Assembly: GCA_034440355.1 (NCBI GenBank)
Contig: JAWXBY010000166.1
Coordinates: 40,310 to 104,309 of the forward strand
Direction of reading: 5' to 3'
Length of the DNA stretch: 64,000 bases
Source of the DNA: SZUA-430 sp034440355
GTDB taxonomy: Bacteria > Pseudomonadota > Alphaproteobacteria > Micropepsales > Micropepsaceae
Part shown: positions 50,871 through 58,806 of the stretch, piece by piece
Layout: each line of letters opens with the position of its first letter
How positions within the stretch are numbered: the first letter of the stretch is position 1
Position numbers and translations under genes: made by a program
The notes under the pieces: model-generated
Database searches by the model: none
The model's input: only the letters and a program-made list of their open reading frames with translations
Told to the model about the DNA's origin: nothing

Positions 50871-51650
50871 ATGCGGAAATCCGGAACTGTTAAGTGGTTT
50901 AATCAGGCGAAGGGCTTCGGTTTTATTCTACCGGATGGTGGCGGCGCCGATGTTTTCGTTCACATCTCAGCTCTAGCAAAAGTCGGCGTGCAATCGCTCG
51001 GCGAAGGCCAGCGCGTCAGCTTCGATCTTGCACAGGATCGCGGAAAGACGATGGCGGCGGAGATCCAACTTGATGGACCTGCACCACCGCCGCCTCCACG
51101 TGGTGGTGGCGGCGGGTTCGGCGACCGCGGCGGTGATCGTGGTGAGCGAGGTGGTGATCGCGGCGGGTTCCGTCCGCGTGGACCCGGCGGCGATCGAGGT
51201 GATCGCGGCGGCTTTGGTGGACCACGCGAAGGTCGGGGCCCAAGGCCGGATGCGGGTCCAAGGCCCCATGCCGGAATCTTCGATGCTCTGAACATGGTCG
51301 TGCTGCGGGTGCGGGATTTGAAGTCCGCGCGGGCCTGGTATGAGCGCGTGCTGGAGCTTACGGTTTCGGAGGAGAATTCCTCGGGGCAGACTGTCGTGCT
51401 CGATTTGGGGCGTGGCGCGAATTTGTGCTTGTGGCAGCTGGGGCCGGACGAGACGCCGGCTACGACTGAAATTGCCGCTTCGTTCCCCAATTTCCGCTCT
51501 GGCGATGTTGATGGGATTCACGGCAAACTGGATGGACTCGGAGTCACGGTCACGCCGCTCAAAGACTCGGGCGGGGTGAAGTGGTTCTCGTTCTTCGATC
51601 CGGATGGGAACCGGATCGACGTGGTGCAAAATCGCCCGCGTGCGTACTAA
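50871..51650 (+). CDS. cold-shock domain / RGG-rich linker / VOC domain fusion
   Basis: 259 residues in one continuous frame. Residues 1-67 are a full cold-shock domain: SGTVKWFNQAKGFGFILPD has the RNP1 motif and DVFVHISAL the RNP2 motif. Residues ~68-135 are an RGG-type low-complexity linker (GDRGERGGDRGG repeats). Residues ~138-259 form a VOC module: NMVVLRVRDLKSARAWYERVLEL, NLCLWQLGP, and KWFSFFDPDGNRIDVVQ. The usual first metal His (H-V-x-L) is Met and the last Glu is Asp, so the VOC part may bind a ligand rather than act as an enzyme. Cold-shock proteins bind single-stranded RNA, so this may be a ligand-responsive RNA-binding protein (inference). Confidence 0.85.
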   Translation: MRKSGTVKWFNQAKGFGFILPDGGGADVFVHISALAKVGVQSLGEGQRVSFDLAQDRGKTMAAEIQLDGPAPPPPPRGGGGGFGDRGGDRGERGGDRGGFRPRGPGGDRGDRGGFGGPREGRGPRPDAGPRPHAGIFDALNMVVLRVRDLKSARAWYERVLELTVSEENSSGQTVVLDLGRGANLCLWQLGPDETPATTEIAASFPNFRSGDVDGIHGKLDGLGVTVTPLKDSGGVKWFSFFDPDGNRIDVVQNRPRAY

Positions 51651-51682
51651 GCGGGAGGGACTCGGAATGGGAGAGGACCGTC

Positions 51683-52039
51683 ATGGCGCAGCGAGCTATC
51701 GAGTGGGAAGTCGCGTCCGAAGGCGACACCACGGATAAAGACAATCTACCGCCTATCGTAGTTCCGATTCCGCGCCGCCGCCTCACGCGGCATGTCGGGG
51801 TCGTGAAGCTTTACGCACCGGCCAAATCGTACGGCTTGGTGGCGAGCGATACGGGCGATGCGATCTTCAACATCGACGATGTTGCGGTCTGCGACCGGGC
51901 GAAGCTCGACAACGGACAGCCGGTAACGTTCGAGGTGTTCGAGGGGCCGGACGGGCAGACCGCTCGGCACATTCGGATCGACGGCACGACCCTGCCGCCG
52001 CGGCCCGACGCGGGCCTTGTGTCCAAAGGCTGGCGCTGA
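51683..52039 (+). CDS. divergent cold-shock-like domain protein
   Basis: 118 residues. RHVGVVKLYAPAKSYGLVASDTGDAIFNIDDVAVCDRAKLDNGQPVTFEVFEGPDGQTARHIRI follows the cold-shock strand pattern: G.VK...xxKxYG in place of G.VKWF...KGFGF, and AIFNI in place of VFVHF. Aromatic RNA-binding residues of RNP1 are reduced to Tyr and Leu. It may bind RNA weakly or have lost it. It starts 32 bases after the fusion gene with GAGAGGA upstream, so they are likely co-expressed. Assignment rests on pattern only. Confidence 0.55.
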   Translation: MAQRAIEWEVASEGDTTDKDNLPPIVVPIPRRRLTRHVGVVKLYAPAKSYGLVASDTGDAIFNIDDVAVCDRAKLDNGQPVTFEVFEGPDGQTARHIRIDGTTLPPRPDAGLVSKGWR

Positions 52040-52051
52040 GGGGCGCGCGCT

Positions 52052-52438
52052 TTGCGGACACTTTTCGCCAAGCGCGTTTTTCAGATTGCCGGCGTCTGGG
52101 GCATTGCCCTCATCGCCTTTGCCTATGGCGCCTATTTCTTCGGTGGCGAGGCGTGGTCCGTTTACACGTCTCATCCGCAGTATGTGCACGGCTTCTTCCT
52201 GGTGACGCTCGCCTGGCAGGTTGCGTTCCTGTTGATCGCCACGGATCCCGTGCGTTATCGCCTGTTGATGCTGGCGGCGATGCTCGAAAAGTTCCCGTTC
52301 ACGATCGCAACTCTGCTGCTCTATGCGGCGGGCGACGTGCCGGTTGAGGTCCTGGCGGCGGGCCTCATCGACGCCGTCTTCGGCGTCCTGTTCAGCGTCG
52401 CCTACATCATGACGGACGAGCCCGCCGAGGCGGAGTGA
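52052..52438 (+). CDS. small four-helix membrane protein
   Basis: 128 residues with helices VFQIAGVWGIALIAFAYGAYFF, VHGFFLVTLAWQVAFLLIA, LLMLAAMLEKFPFTIATLLLYA and VLAAGLIDAVFGVLFSVAYIM. No family recognised. The start is TTG at 52052 with GAGGGG upstream, 12 bases after the cold-shock-like gene, so they share a transcript. No other in-frame Met exists near the first helix. Function unknown. Confidence 0.6.
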   Translation: MRTLFAKRVFQIAGVWGIALIAFAYGAYFFGGEAWSVYTSHPQYVHGFFLVTLAWQVAFLLIATDPVRYRLLMLAAMLEKFPFTIATLLLYAAGDVPVEVLAAGLIDAVFGVLFSVAYIMTDEPAEAE

Positions 52439-52605
52439 GTTGCGCGTGTCACACATGCGCCTTCCCGCGCGATTTGTTTGCGCGAAGTGAAGCTGTTTTC
52501 AGCATTTCTTAGAGCGCGGTTCGTACTGTCGTAACCGTACAGCGGGGACACGGTGACGCTTACCGTTCGTTCACGCCGCACTAACAAAAAGTAACAAAGC
52601 AAGCG

Positions 52606-53436
52606 ATGCGTGGGGCTTCTTCTTTCGTCGTGTTGAGCGGGCTGTTCGCCTGTGCGCTCGTCGTGTCGCCGGTGCAAGCCGGCGATAACGACGCGGTGCA
52701 GGCGCTTGCGCGCGAGAAGGCGGCGGCGGTCTCGATCCTGAAGGCGAACGGCGCGAAGCAGATCGCGACGATGGCGCAGGACCGCGTGTTCATCGCCTAT
52801 CTCAACGCGTCGACGCAGGGTCAAGGCGCGCGGTTGCGCGCGCGGATGGCAGCGATGTTCACGACATTGTGGAATCGCTTCGGGTTACGCGACGTCGCGC
52901 TGGTCGATCGTGCGGGTGAGCTCGTCGTGCGCGTCGGTCACGCGCAGAATGCGCCAACAACGTACAACGTGAAGCGCGATCCGGTCCTTTCGGCGGGCCT
53001 TGCACAGAAGCCGCTTCAGGTCACGACGATCGCCGCTGTGGATGCGCTGACATTTGTTGCGCCGGTCTATTGGCGCGAGCAAGCGGAGTTCGTGCTGAGC
53101 GCGCGGCAGAGCTTTTCGGCTTATCGCAAGGTGCTGGCGCGCGGGACAGCGAACGGTGTGTTCGTCATGCTCGTCGACGCCAAGGGACAGGTTTTGGCCG
53201 ATACGCGAAGCGGGCCGGCGGCGGGAACGCGCGGCAAGCTTGTGGCGGGGCTTTCGCTTGAGGGCGTGCGCAAGGCCGTCAAAGGTTCGCGCGACGAAGG
53301 CACCGGCGAGGTCGTGCGCGGCAATGATCGCTTCAGTGTGAGTTATCTGTCGGTGGGGGATTGGACAGTCGTGGCGGGAGCATCGTTATCGGTGCCGCGA
53401 CGCTGTCCGGGTGCGGGGACGCGGTTATGTGGTTGA
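52606..53436 (+). CDS. secreted protein with Cache-like domain
   Basis: 276 residues. A Sec signal (SSFVVLSGLFACALVVSPVQA) precedes a two-part region; the second part (NGVFVMLVDAKGQVLADTRSG, LVAGLSLEGVRKAVKGSRDEGTGEVVRGNDRFSVSYLSVGDWTVVAGASL) resembles a Cache/PAS-like periplasmic sensor domain. The last 12 or so residues are encoded where the next gene begins and look non-conserved. The stop overlaps the start of the histidine-kinase gene by 10 bases. It may be a periplasmic partner that presents a ligand to the kinase. Confidence 0.65.
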   Translation: MRGASSFVVLSGLFACALVVSPVQAGDNDAVQALAREKAAAVSILKANGAKQIATMAQDRVFIAYLNASTQGQGARLRARMAAMFTTLWNRFGLRDVALVDRAGELVVRVGHAQNAPTTYNVKRDPVLSAGLAQKPLQVTTIAAVDALTFVAPVYWREQAEFVLSARQSFSAYRKVLARGTANGVFVMLVDAKGQVLADTRSGPAAGTRGKLVAGLSLEGVRKAVKGSRDEGTGEVVRGNDRFSVSYLSVGDWTVVAGASLSVPRRCPGAGTRLCG

Positions 53437-55256
53437 GGATTAAGCTGACGGCGGTGTTCGCCGCGTGCATCGCGCTGCCGCTTGGGCTGGTGCTGTGCGC
53501 GGTGTGGGTCGGCGGGAACGAGTCGCTGCGCATGTTTGCCGAACGCGATCTGAAGGCGGCGACGCAGACGGTTGCCGCGACTATCGAAGCGCGCTTGGCG
53601 CTCGATCTCACGCATCTCAAGACCTTCGGCGGGTTGCCGGTCATGCAGGATGTGCTGATCGCGGACGGCGGCGGTGACATAGGCCGCGTCCTCACCGAGT
53701 TGAAAACGCAGTATCCGGAATTTGTCGAGCTTACAGTCACCGATGCGCGCGGCGTCGTCATTGCGGCGACGTCGAAAAGCGACATCGGCCGACCGGCCGC
53801 CGCGGAGGAAGGTTTTCGCTCCGCCGCTTCAGGCACTGTTTACCAAGGTCCGCTGGTCGTGCGCGATGCGCCGGCGAAGACCACCGTCTCCTTCACCGTG
53901 CCTCTAGCAGCCGGCTACGACCGGCAGACCGTGATCGGGACGCTGTTCGGCGTCGTTGACTTCGCGGTGCTGGTAAAAGCGGCGAAGGCGCAATCGATCT
54001 TGGCGTCGGATCAAAACGTCGTCCTCGTCGCACGCAGGCAGGACGGCCGTACCGGCTTTGCGACGCGCGCGGATGGCGCGTTGATCGATGCCGTGCAAGG
54101 CGTTACCAACGGCGCGGGCGAGATTTCGTGGCGCGCGGCGTCCTACTTCGTCAGCAGTGCGCCGTCGAAGGGCAAGGGCTTGGTGCGCGATCCGGGCTTT
54201 ATCGTGCGCACAGTCGCACCGGCTGAGACCGCTCTTGGCGCGGTCGATCAGATGCTGACGATTGCTGCGACGGTCGCGGTGATGGGGGGCATCTTGGCTT
54301 TGGCTTTCGCGTGGCGTTGGGCGACGCCGTTGGTGCAACTCGGCACGGCGATGGGACGGGTTGCGCATGGCGAAGCCGCGCGCGCGCCCCAGGTTGCGCC
54401 GACGAACACGTTCGCGCCGCTCGCGCGCTCGTTCGAGTCGCTGCGGCAGACGAAGGCGATGCACACGTGGCTTGTCGGGCGCGAGCGTGAGTTGCTGCGC
54501 GAGAAGGAAGCGGCCGAGCGCGCGCTGCATGAGAAGTCGGAACATCTGGCCAGCTTGTCGCGGGCGTTGAAGGGTCAACTCGCGACCATCGTCGAGCTGT
54601 CGGAGGCCATCAATTCGCAGGCGCTGACCTCGGCGACCGGTCTGTCGCGCGCCAATCAGGCGAAGGATATCAGCCGCAGCGGGATGCAACTGCTTGCGGT
54701 GATCAACGACCTGTTCGAGTTGTCGGAAGCCGAGGCGGGACGTTCGCCCTTGCGCGACGGCGACATCGATCTCGCGGCGTTGGTGCGCGAGAGCGTCGAT
54801 GTCATGCGCGATGCGGCGCACAAGGCGCGCATCTTCCTGGCTTGCGATGGCGCGGACGAAGAACTTCTCGTGCGCGCCGATGCGCAGAAGATGAAGCAGG
54901 TGATGTTCAACCTGCTGTCGAATGCGGTGAAGTTCACGCCGGAGCATGGGCGCGTGCACGTGACGTTGAAGACCGACGTCAACGGGCGGCCGGCGATCGT
55001 CATCGCGGATACGGGCATCGGCATGCCGGCCACGCTGACGCCGCTTGCCTCGCCGTTCAGCCCGGTCGACGACGCCAATACGCATGGGCGGCACGGCGCG
55101 GGTCTGGGTCTGCCCTTGGCGCGTCAGCTCGTCGAGATGCACGGCGGCACGCTCGAGATCGAAAGCGAAGCCGGCAAAGGCACGACCGTCACCGTCGCCC
55201 TGCCCGTTCAGCGTCTGATCGCGAAGACCGAGGATGCGGCGCTTCTGATCGCCTAA
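53427..55256 (+). CDS. membrane sensor kinase-like protein lacking the H-box histidine
   Basis: 609 residues. A first membrane helix (IKLTAVFAACIALPLGLVLCAVWV), a periplasmic Cache-like domain with ELTVTDARGVVIAATSKSDIG, a second helix and a HAMP-like segment are followed by KSEHLASLSRALKGQLATIVELSEA. This aligns with the H-box of the kinase at 30570 (KSEFLANMSHELRTPLNAI), but the His is Arg379. The HATPase boxes NLLSNAVKFTP, DTGIGM and GAGLGLPLARQLVEMHGG are intact. It should bind ATP but not autophosphorylate at the normal site. His373, six residues earlier, is out of register. ATG 53427 overlaps the upstream stop. Confidence 0.8.
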   Translation: MWLRIKLTAVFAACIALPLGLVLCAVWVGGNESLRMFAERDLKAATQTVAATIEARLALDLTHLKTFGGLPVMQDVLIADGGGDIGRVLTELKTQYPEFVELTVTDARGVVIAATSKSDIGRPAAAEEGFRSAASGTVYQGPLVVRDAPAKTTVSFTVPLAAGYDRQTVIGTLFGVVDFAVLVKAAKAQSILASDQNVVLVARRQDGRTGFATRADGALIDAVQGVTNGAGEISWRAASYFVSSAPSKGKGLVRDPGFIVRTVAPAETALGAVDQMLTIAATVAVMGGILALAFAWRWATPLVQLGTAMGRVAHGEAARAPQVAPTNTFAPLARSFESLRQTKAMHTWLVGRERELLREKEAAERALHEKSEHLASLSRALKGQLATIVELSEAINSQALTSATGLSRANQAKDISRSGMQLLAVINDLFELSEAEAGRSPLRDGDIDLAALVRESVDVMRDAAHKARIFLACDGADEELLVRADAQKMKQVMFNLLSNAVKFTPEHGRVHVTLKTDVNGRPAIVIADTGIGMPATLTPLASPFSPVDDANTHGRHGAGLGLPLARQLVEMHGGTLEIESEAGKGTTVTVALPVQRLIAKTEDAALLIA

Positions 55257-56074
55257 GCCTTTGGGATACTGCGGAAGAGTTTGTCCGTGGCTTCGTCGGC
55301 GGCGAAGAAGCTTTCGATGCGCAGTTCGTCGGCGGTCACGTCTTGCGCCGTGCCGAAGGTCGCGATGACCGTGAACAGCGAAATGCGCAGACCGTCCTTT
55401 TCCATTTCGAGCGGCAGCACGGGTACGAGCGCCGTTTCTTCCGCCGCCCACAACGTATCCGCGTCTTGATACTGGCTGAGATCGGCGAGGACGGCCTTCA
55501 TCTCCTGCCCGCCCAGTGCGTCGGCTTCGCGGCGCGCACGATGCCAGAGCAGCGGGGCAATTGCGTTCCAGTTGGGGACGAGCGGCTTCACACCGTTCGG
55601 ATGAAAGAAGAGGCGCATCAGGTTGCGCTCCGGGCCGCCGACGCGGGTCCACACATCGCCGCCCATCATCGACGTCAGCATCTCGAACGGACGGTTGGCG
55701 AGGCGGATGTTCCAGGCGCGATCGATAGCGATCGCCGGAAACGGTTCGTGGTTCGCGAGCATCATGCGCACCGCGTTCATCACTTGGTTCATTTGGGGAT
55801 CGTCCAGTGGCCGTGCCCGGAAGACAGGGGCGAAGCCTGCTGCGACCAGCCAGTCGTTGCGCTCGCGCAAGGGCACTTCCAGCGTTTCGCTGAGTTGCAA
55901 GATCATGCTCCGGCTGGGTTTGGCGCGGCCCGATTCCAGGAAGCTTACGTGGCGCTGCGAGACGCCCGACTCGAGCGCGAGGTCGAGCTGTGAGAGGCGG
56001 CGCTTTTGGCGCCAGCTTTTCAGGAGCTGCGGGAAGGCTTCGGCAGGGCGGGCTTGGACGGTGGAGAGCGACAC
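55253..56074 (-). CDS. XRE-family regulator with MmyB-like C-terminal domain
   Basis: 273 residues. LLKSWRQKRRLSQLDLALESGVSQRHVSFLESGRAKPSRSMILQLSETL is a clear Cro/CI-type HTH, and the following LRERNDWLVAAGFAPVF is the linker common to this group. The rest (PAIAIDRAWNIRLANRPFEML, MRLFFHPNGVKPLV, and the Asp/Glu-rich helices) matches the MmyB-like ligand-binding domain, which senses a small hydrophobic ligand in related actinobacterial regulators. It is convergent with the atypical kinase (4-base stop overlap) and divergent from the DUF2834 gene. Its regulon is unknown. Confidence 0.9.
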   Translation of the reverse strand: MSLSTVQARPAEAFPQLLKSWRQKRRLSQLDLALESGVSQRHVSFLESGRAKPSRSMILQLSETLEVPLRERNDWLVAAGFAPVFRARPLDDPQMNQVMNAVRMMLANHEPFPAIAIDRAWNIRLANRPFEMLTSMMGGDVWTRVGGPERNLMRLFFHPNGVKPLVPNWNAIAPLLWHRARREADALGGQEMKAVLADLSQYQDADTLWAAEETALVPVLPLEMEKDGLRISLFTVIATFGTAQDVTADELRIESFFAADEATDKLFRSIPKA

Positions 56075-56200
56075 ATCTTGCTCCTTGGTTCGCAGGCAGT
56101 GTCGCGCGGCGCTTAAGGGCGTTCAATGACCTTGGAGGTAATTGAGCCGACGCGCGGTGCGGCGCAGTTTCATGGGCGGATACATCCGATGGAGGAACTC

Positions 56201-56515
56201 ATGTCTGCCCGTTTGCTGCTGTTGATCGTGGTTATCGGCCTGTTTGGCGTGTTGTCGGCGCTGGCGCTGATGGATGTCGGTTATTTCGGGATCATCGAAC
56301 CGCACTTCCAATCCCTTGGCGCCGGTCAGGTGTTTGCCGATCTCGTGATCTTGGCCCTGCTCAGCTGTGTGTGGATGGTCGCGGATGGCCGCGCGCGGGG
56401 GATCAATCCGTGGCCGTTCGTGATCGTGACGCTGGTCGCGGGCTCGTTCGGGGTTCTGTTCTATCTGGTGCTGCGTGAGGTTCGTTCGGGCGCGTCCAAG
56501 CCGATCTCGGCGTGA
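56201..56515 (+). CDS. DUF2834 membrane protein
   Basis: 104 residues. LLLLIVVIGLFGVLSALALMDVGYFGIIEPHF, VFADLVILALLSCVWMVADGRARGINPWPFV and VTLVAGSFGVLFYLVLREV are three hydrophobic parts in the DUF2834 pattern. The ATG at 56201 is preceded by GGAGGA at four bases; a longer frame exists upstream but lacks the signal. The family has no defined role and is sometimes found with light- or lipid-related genes. It is divergent from the XRE regulator. Confidence 0.8.
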   Translation: MSARLLLLIVVIGLFGVLSALALMDVGYFGIIEPHFQSLGAGQVFADLVILALLSCVWMVADGRARGINPWPFVIVTLVAGSFGVLFYLVLREVRSGASKPISA

Positions 56516-56575
56516 GGCGTCCCGCGGTTGCGGCGCGTGGGGCGCGCGAACCCTGCGCGTCGCGGCCTTCGCGCT

Positions 56576-57748
56576 TCACGCAAAGGCGCGGGAGACGAAC
56601 CAGAATGTGCCTAGCGCGAAGAGCGCTGCGGCCGTTGCGTCGAAGGCTGGTTTTGGGACTTGCGTGAGGGTGCTGCGCAGGATCCACAGCACCGCGCCCA
56701 TGATCGCGAGGGCTGCGAGTTGGCCGCCTTCGACGCCGAGGTTGAAGGCGAGCAGCGTCCAGATGAGTTGGCCCGGCGGGATGTCCATCTCGAGCAGCGG
56801 GCCTGCAAAGCCTGCGCCGTGCGCGAGGCCGAAGACTGTGGCGATCGCGGGCGCGACGTAGGGGCCGTCGAAACGGCGCGCGAAGGACATCGTGCCGGCG
56901 AAGAGCGCCAATCCTGCAAGCAGAAGCCACGACAAGACAGGGAGACCGGTGATCCACGCGATCAACGGCAGCGCGAGGATTCCGGCTGCGCCCGCGAGTC
57001 CGTACCACGGGGACATGTTGCGGGCGCGGGCGAGCGCGTCGCCTGCGGCCCAAGCGACGGTGAAGCCGATGAGGGCTTCGACTGCTGCCGTGTCGGGGCG
57101 CAAGATGCCGAGCGCGACCAAGGCTAGCGTCAGCGAGTGGCCAAGGGTAAAGCCGGTGACCGCCAGCAGGATGCGCCACAGGCCGCCCGCCAGCATCGCG
57201 AGCGCGAGCAGGAAGGCGATGTGGTCGATGCCGGATAGCACGTGCTCGAAACCGAGCAGGAGGAAGCTTGCGACATCGGTTCCGGTGTGGGCCGTTGCGC
57301 CGCCGACGGCGACGTCGCTTCGGCCTTGCGTCAGGACGGCCTCGTGGAAGCCGTCGGCGTCGGTGATGCGGATGTAGTGGACGTGGCTGATCGAGACGTC
57401 GAAGAAGGCGTTGATGTGGAGTTGCGCCGGGTTTTCGGCGAACGGTTTTGCGCAGGTGAAGCGCAATTCGACGCGGAGATCGCCGCGCGGCGCGGAGATG
57501 ACGCGCGGCGCGGCGGCCGCGCATGTAGTGCCGTCTTGGGTGAGCTTGACGGTCGACGCGAGGTGGTCGCGGAGCAGCGTCGTCAGGTCTTGCGGTGTTT
57601 CGCTGAGCTGGGTGACGCGGTAGGCGTCGATCTGGAAGACGCCGTCGATGATGCTGTCGGCCACGGTCCAGGTCGAGAAGCTTTGGCTGCGTGTGTGGGC
57701 GGACGCGGGTAGGCATAGTGCGATCGAGATAGCAAAGGCGATCAGCAC
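56576..57748 (-). CDS. HupE/UreJ-type membrane protein with periplasmic N-terminal domain
   Basis: 390 residues. A Sec signal (LIAFAISIALCLPASA) precedes a periplasmic part with RSQSFSTWTV and HINAFFDVSISHVHYI, then LGFEHVLSGIDHIAFLLALAMLAGG, GFTLGHSLTLALVALG and FGLAHGAGFAGPLLEM. These H-x3-G-x-D-H, GHS and AHG motifs in membrane helices are the HupE/UreJ_2 hallmark, metal or CO2-related permeases. The GTG at 57748 has GAGGGG upstream, which lies within the palindromic repeat at 57756; the frame is open further but is repeat sequence. It follows the PpiC gene. Confidence 0.75.
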   Translation of the reverse strand: MLIAFAISIALCLPASAHTRSQSFSTWTVADSIIDGVFQIDAYRVTQLSETPQDLTTLLRDHLASTVKLTQDGTTCAAAAPRVISAPRGDLRVELRFTCAKPFAENPAQLHINAFFDVSISHVHYIRITDADGFHEAVLTQGRSDVAVGGATAHTGTDVASFLLLGFEHVLSGIDHIAFLLALAMLAGGLWRILLAVTGFTLGHSLTLALVALGILRPDTAAVEALIGFTVAWAAGDALARARNMSPWYGLAGAAGILALPLIAWITGLPVLSWLLLAGLALFAGTMSFARRFDGPYVAPAIATVFGLAHGAGFAGPLLEMDIPPGQLIWTLLAFNLGVEGGQLAALAIMGAVLWILRSTLTQVPKPAFDATAAALFALGTFWFVSRAFA

Positions 57749-57755
57749 TAGAACG

Positions 57756-57922
57756 CCCCTCGCCCGCCTGGGCGGGAGAGGGGATGGGGGTGAGGGTGGG
57801 CGTTTGCGCCGTGTACTGATGGTTGCGACTTGCGTTCGCGTTGGGGCGAGATGACAACGTTCGGACTCGTTGATAAGCCCACCCTCACGCCCGGCCCCTC
57901 TCCCGCCCAGGCGGGCGAGGGG
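57756..57922. repeat. inverted repeat pair containing the HupE ribosome-binding sequence
   Basis: Arms at 57756-57801 and 57877-57922 are 46 bases each and complementary with only three mismatches, starting CCCCTCGCCCGCCTGGGCGG. A CGCCTGGGCG-type palindrome lies inside each arm. The left arm supplies the GAGGGG just before the HupE-like gene's GTG. The 75-base central part is non-coding. This is another palindromic repeat of the kind seen three more times in the window. Confidence 0.7.
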
Positions 57923-57939
57923 AGATTGAGGTTGGCCTC

Positions 57940-58806
57940 TCACTCCTGTGCCGCCTTCGGCGCATCGTTTGCGAACGTCACGCGGGCTTTGGCGCGGAGG
58001 GTTTTGACGTAGGTTTCGAAGGCTTCTTCGCTTGTGCGCTTGCGCCACTCTTCGGCGACGACGTCGCGGACGTGTTCGAGTGCGGGCGGCGGTGAGTCGG
58101 CGCGGTCGATGAGGTGGACGTAGACGGCGCGGCGGCCCACTTCGATGGGGCCTGCGGTTTGGCCCTTCTCCAGCGTAAGCGCGATGTCGCGGATCGAGGC
58201 GCCGGCGTATTCGGCGATCTTCGCGGGAACCACCGGGCCTTTCGGCAGCAGGATCAGTTCGCCGCCGGCCGCGGCCACGGCGGCTTCGAAGGCCTTGCCC
58301 TCGTTCATCGCGGTTTGGACACGCGCGATGCGGTCGAGGTCGGTGTTCGGGAACGACGTGGCGCGGACGGTGAGGAGCGGCTGTGGCGCGATGAGTTTCG
58401 GGCGGTCCGCGTAGAACGTGCGCAGTTGTTCTTCGGTCGGTTCCAGTTTGGCGGCGTCGGCGACGGAGAATTGCAGCATAGCGTTGACGAGGGCTTTGCG
58501 CGACGTCGGATCAGATTCGGCGAGGCCGAGTTCGAGGGCGCGACGCAGCAGGAGCTCTTCGTCGATGATGCGGTCGAGCGCTTCGCGCTTTTCTGCGTCG
58601 GTCAGAGGGTTGCGTTTGGCTGAGGCGAGGCCTTCGATGGCGCTGTCGAAGACGGAGCGCGGGATCGGCACGCCGTCGACCACGGCGACGGCGTCGGCGT
58701 ATTTGGTGAGGGCGTCGCTGACGCCGAGCGCCGACCACATCGCGGCGCCGAGCCCTAAGACGGCGCCGCCGATCAGCAGATACGTCGCGAGCTTTGTGTC
58801 AGCCAC
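57940..58806 (-). CDS. periplasmic PpiC-type peptidyl-prolyl isomerase (SurA-like)
   Basis: 288 residues. One N-terminal membrane helix (LATYLLIGGAVLGLGAAMWSALG) anchors a SurA-N-like helical domain (LTDAEKREALDRIIDEELLLRRALELGL) and a rotamase-like region (VVPAKIAEYAGASIRDIALTLEKGQTAGPIEVGRRAVYVHLIDR) that fits the parvulin fold. The C-terminus AFETYVKTLRAKARVTF is typical. It would assist folding of a periplasmic partner. It overlaps the DUF3604 gene by 8 bases and lies upstream of the HupE-like gene, so all three are likely expressed together. Confidence 0.8.
   Translation of the reverse strand: MADTKLATYLLIGGAVLGLGAAMWSALGVSDALTKYADAVAVVDGVPIPRSVFDSAIEGLASAKRNPLTDAEKREALDRIIDEELLLRRALELGLAESDPTSRKALVNAMLQFSVADAAKLEPTEEQLRTFYADRPKLIAPQPLLTVRATSFPNTDLDRIARVQTAMNEGKAFEAAVAAAGGELILLPKGPVVPAKIAEYAGASIRDIALTLEKGQTAGPIEVGRRAVYVHLIDRADSPPPALEHVRDVVAEEWRKRTSEEAFETYVKTLRAKARVTFANDAPKAAQE

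Noticed and set aside
53904..56126. A 740-codon open frame on the minus strand opposite the atypical kinase.
   Set aside because: It is opposite to and overlaps genes with clear domains, and its translation is Arg/Gly-rich without motifs, as expected of the reverse strand of GC-rich coding DNA.
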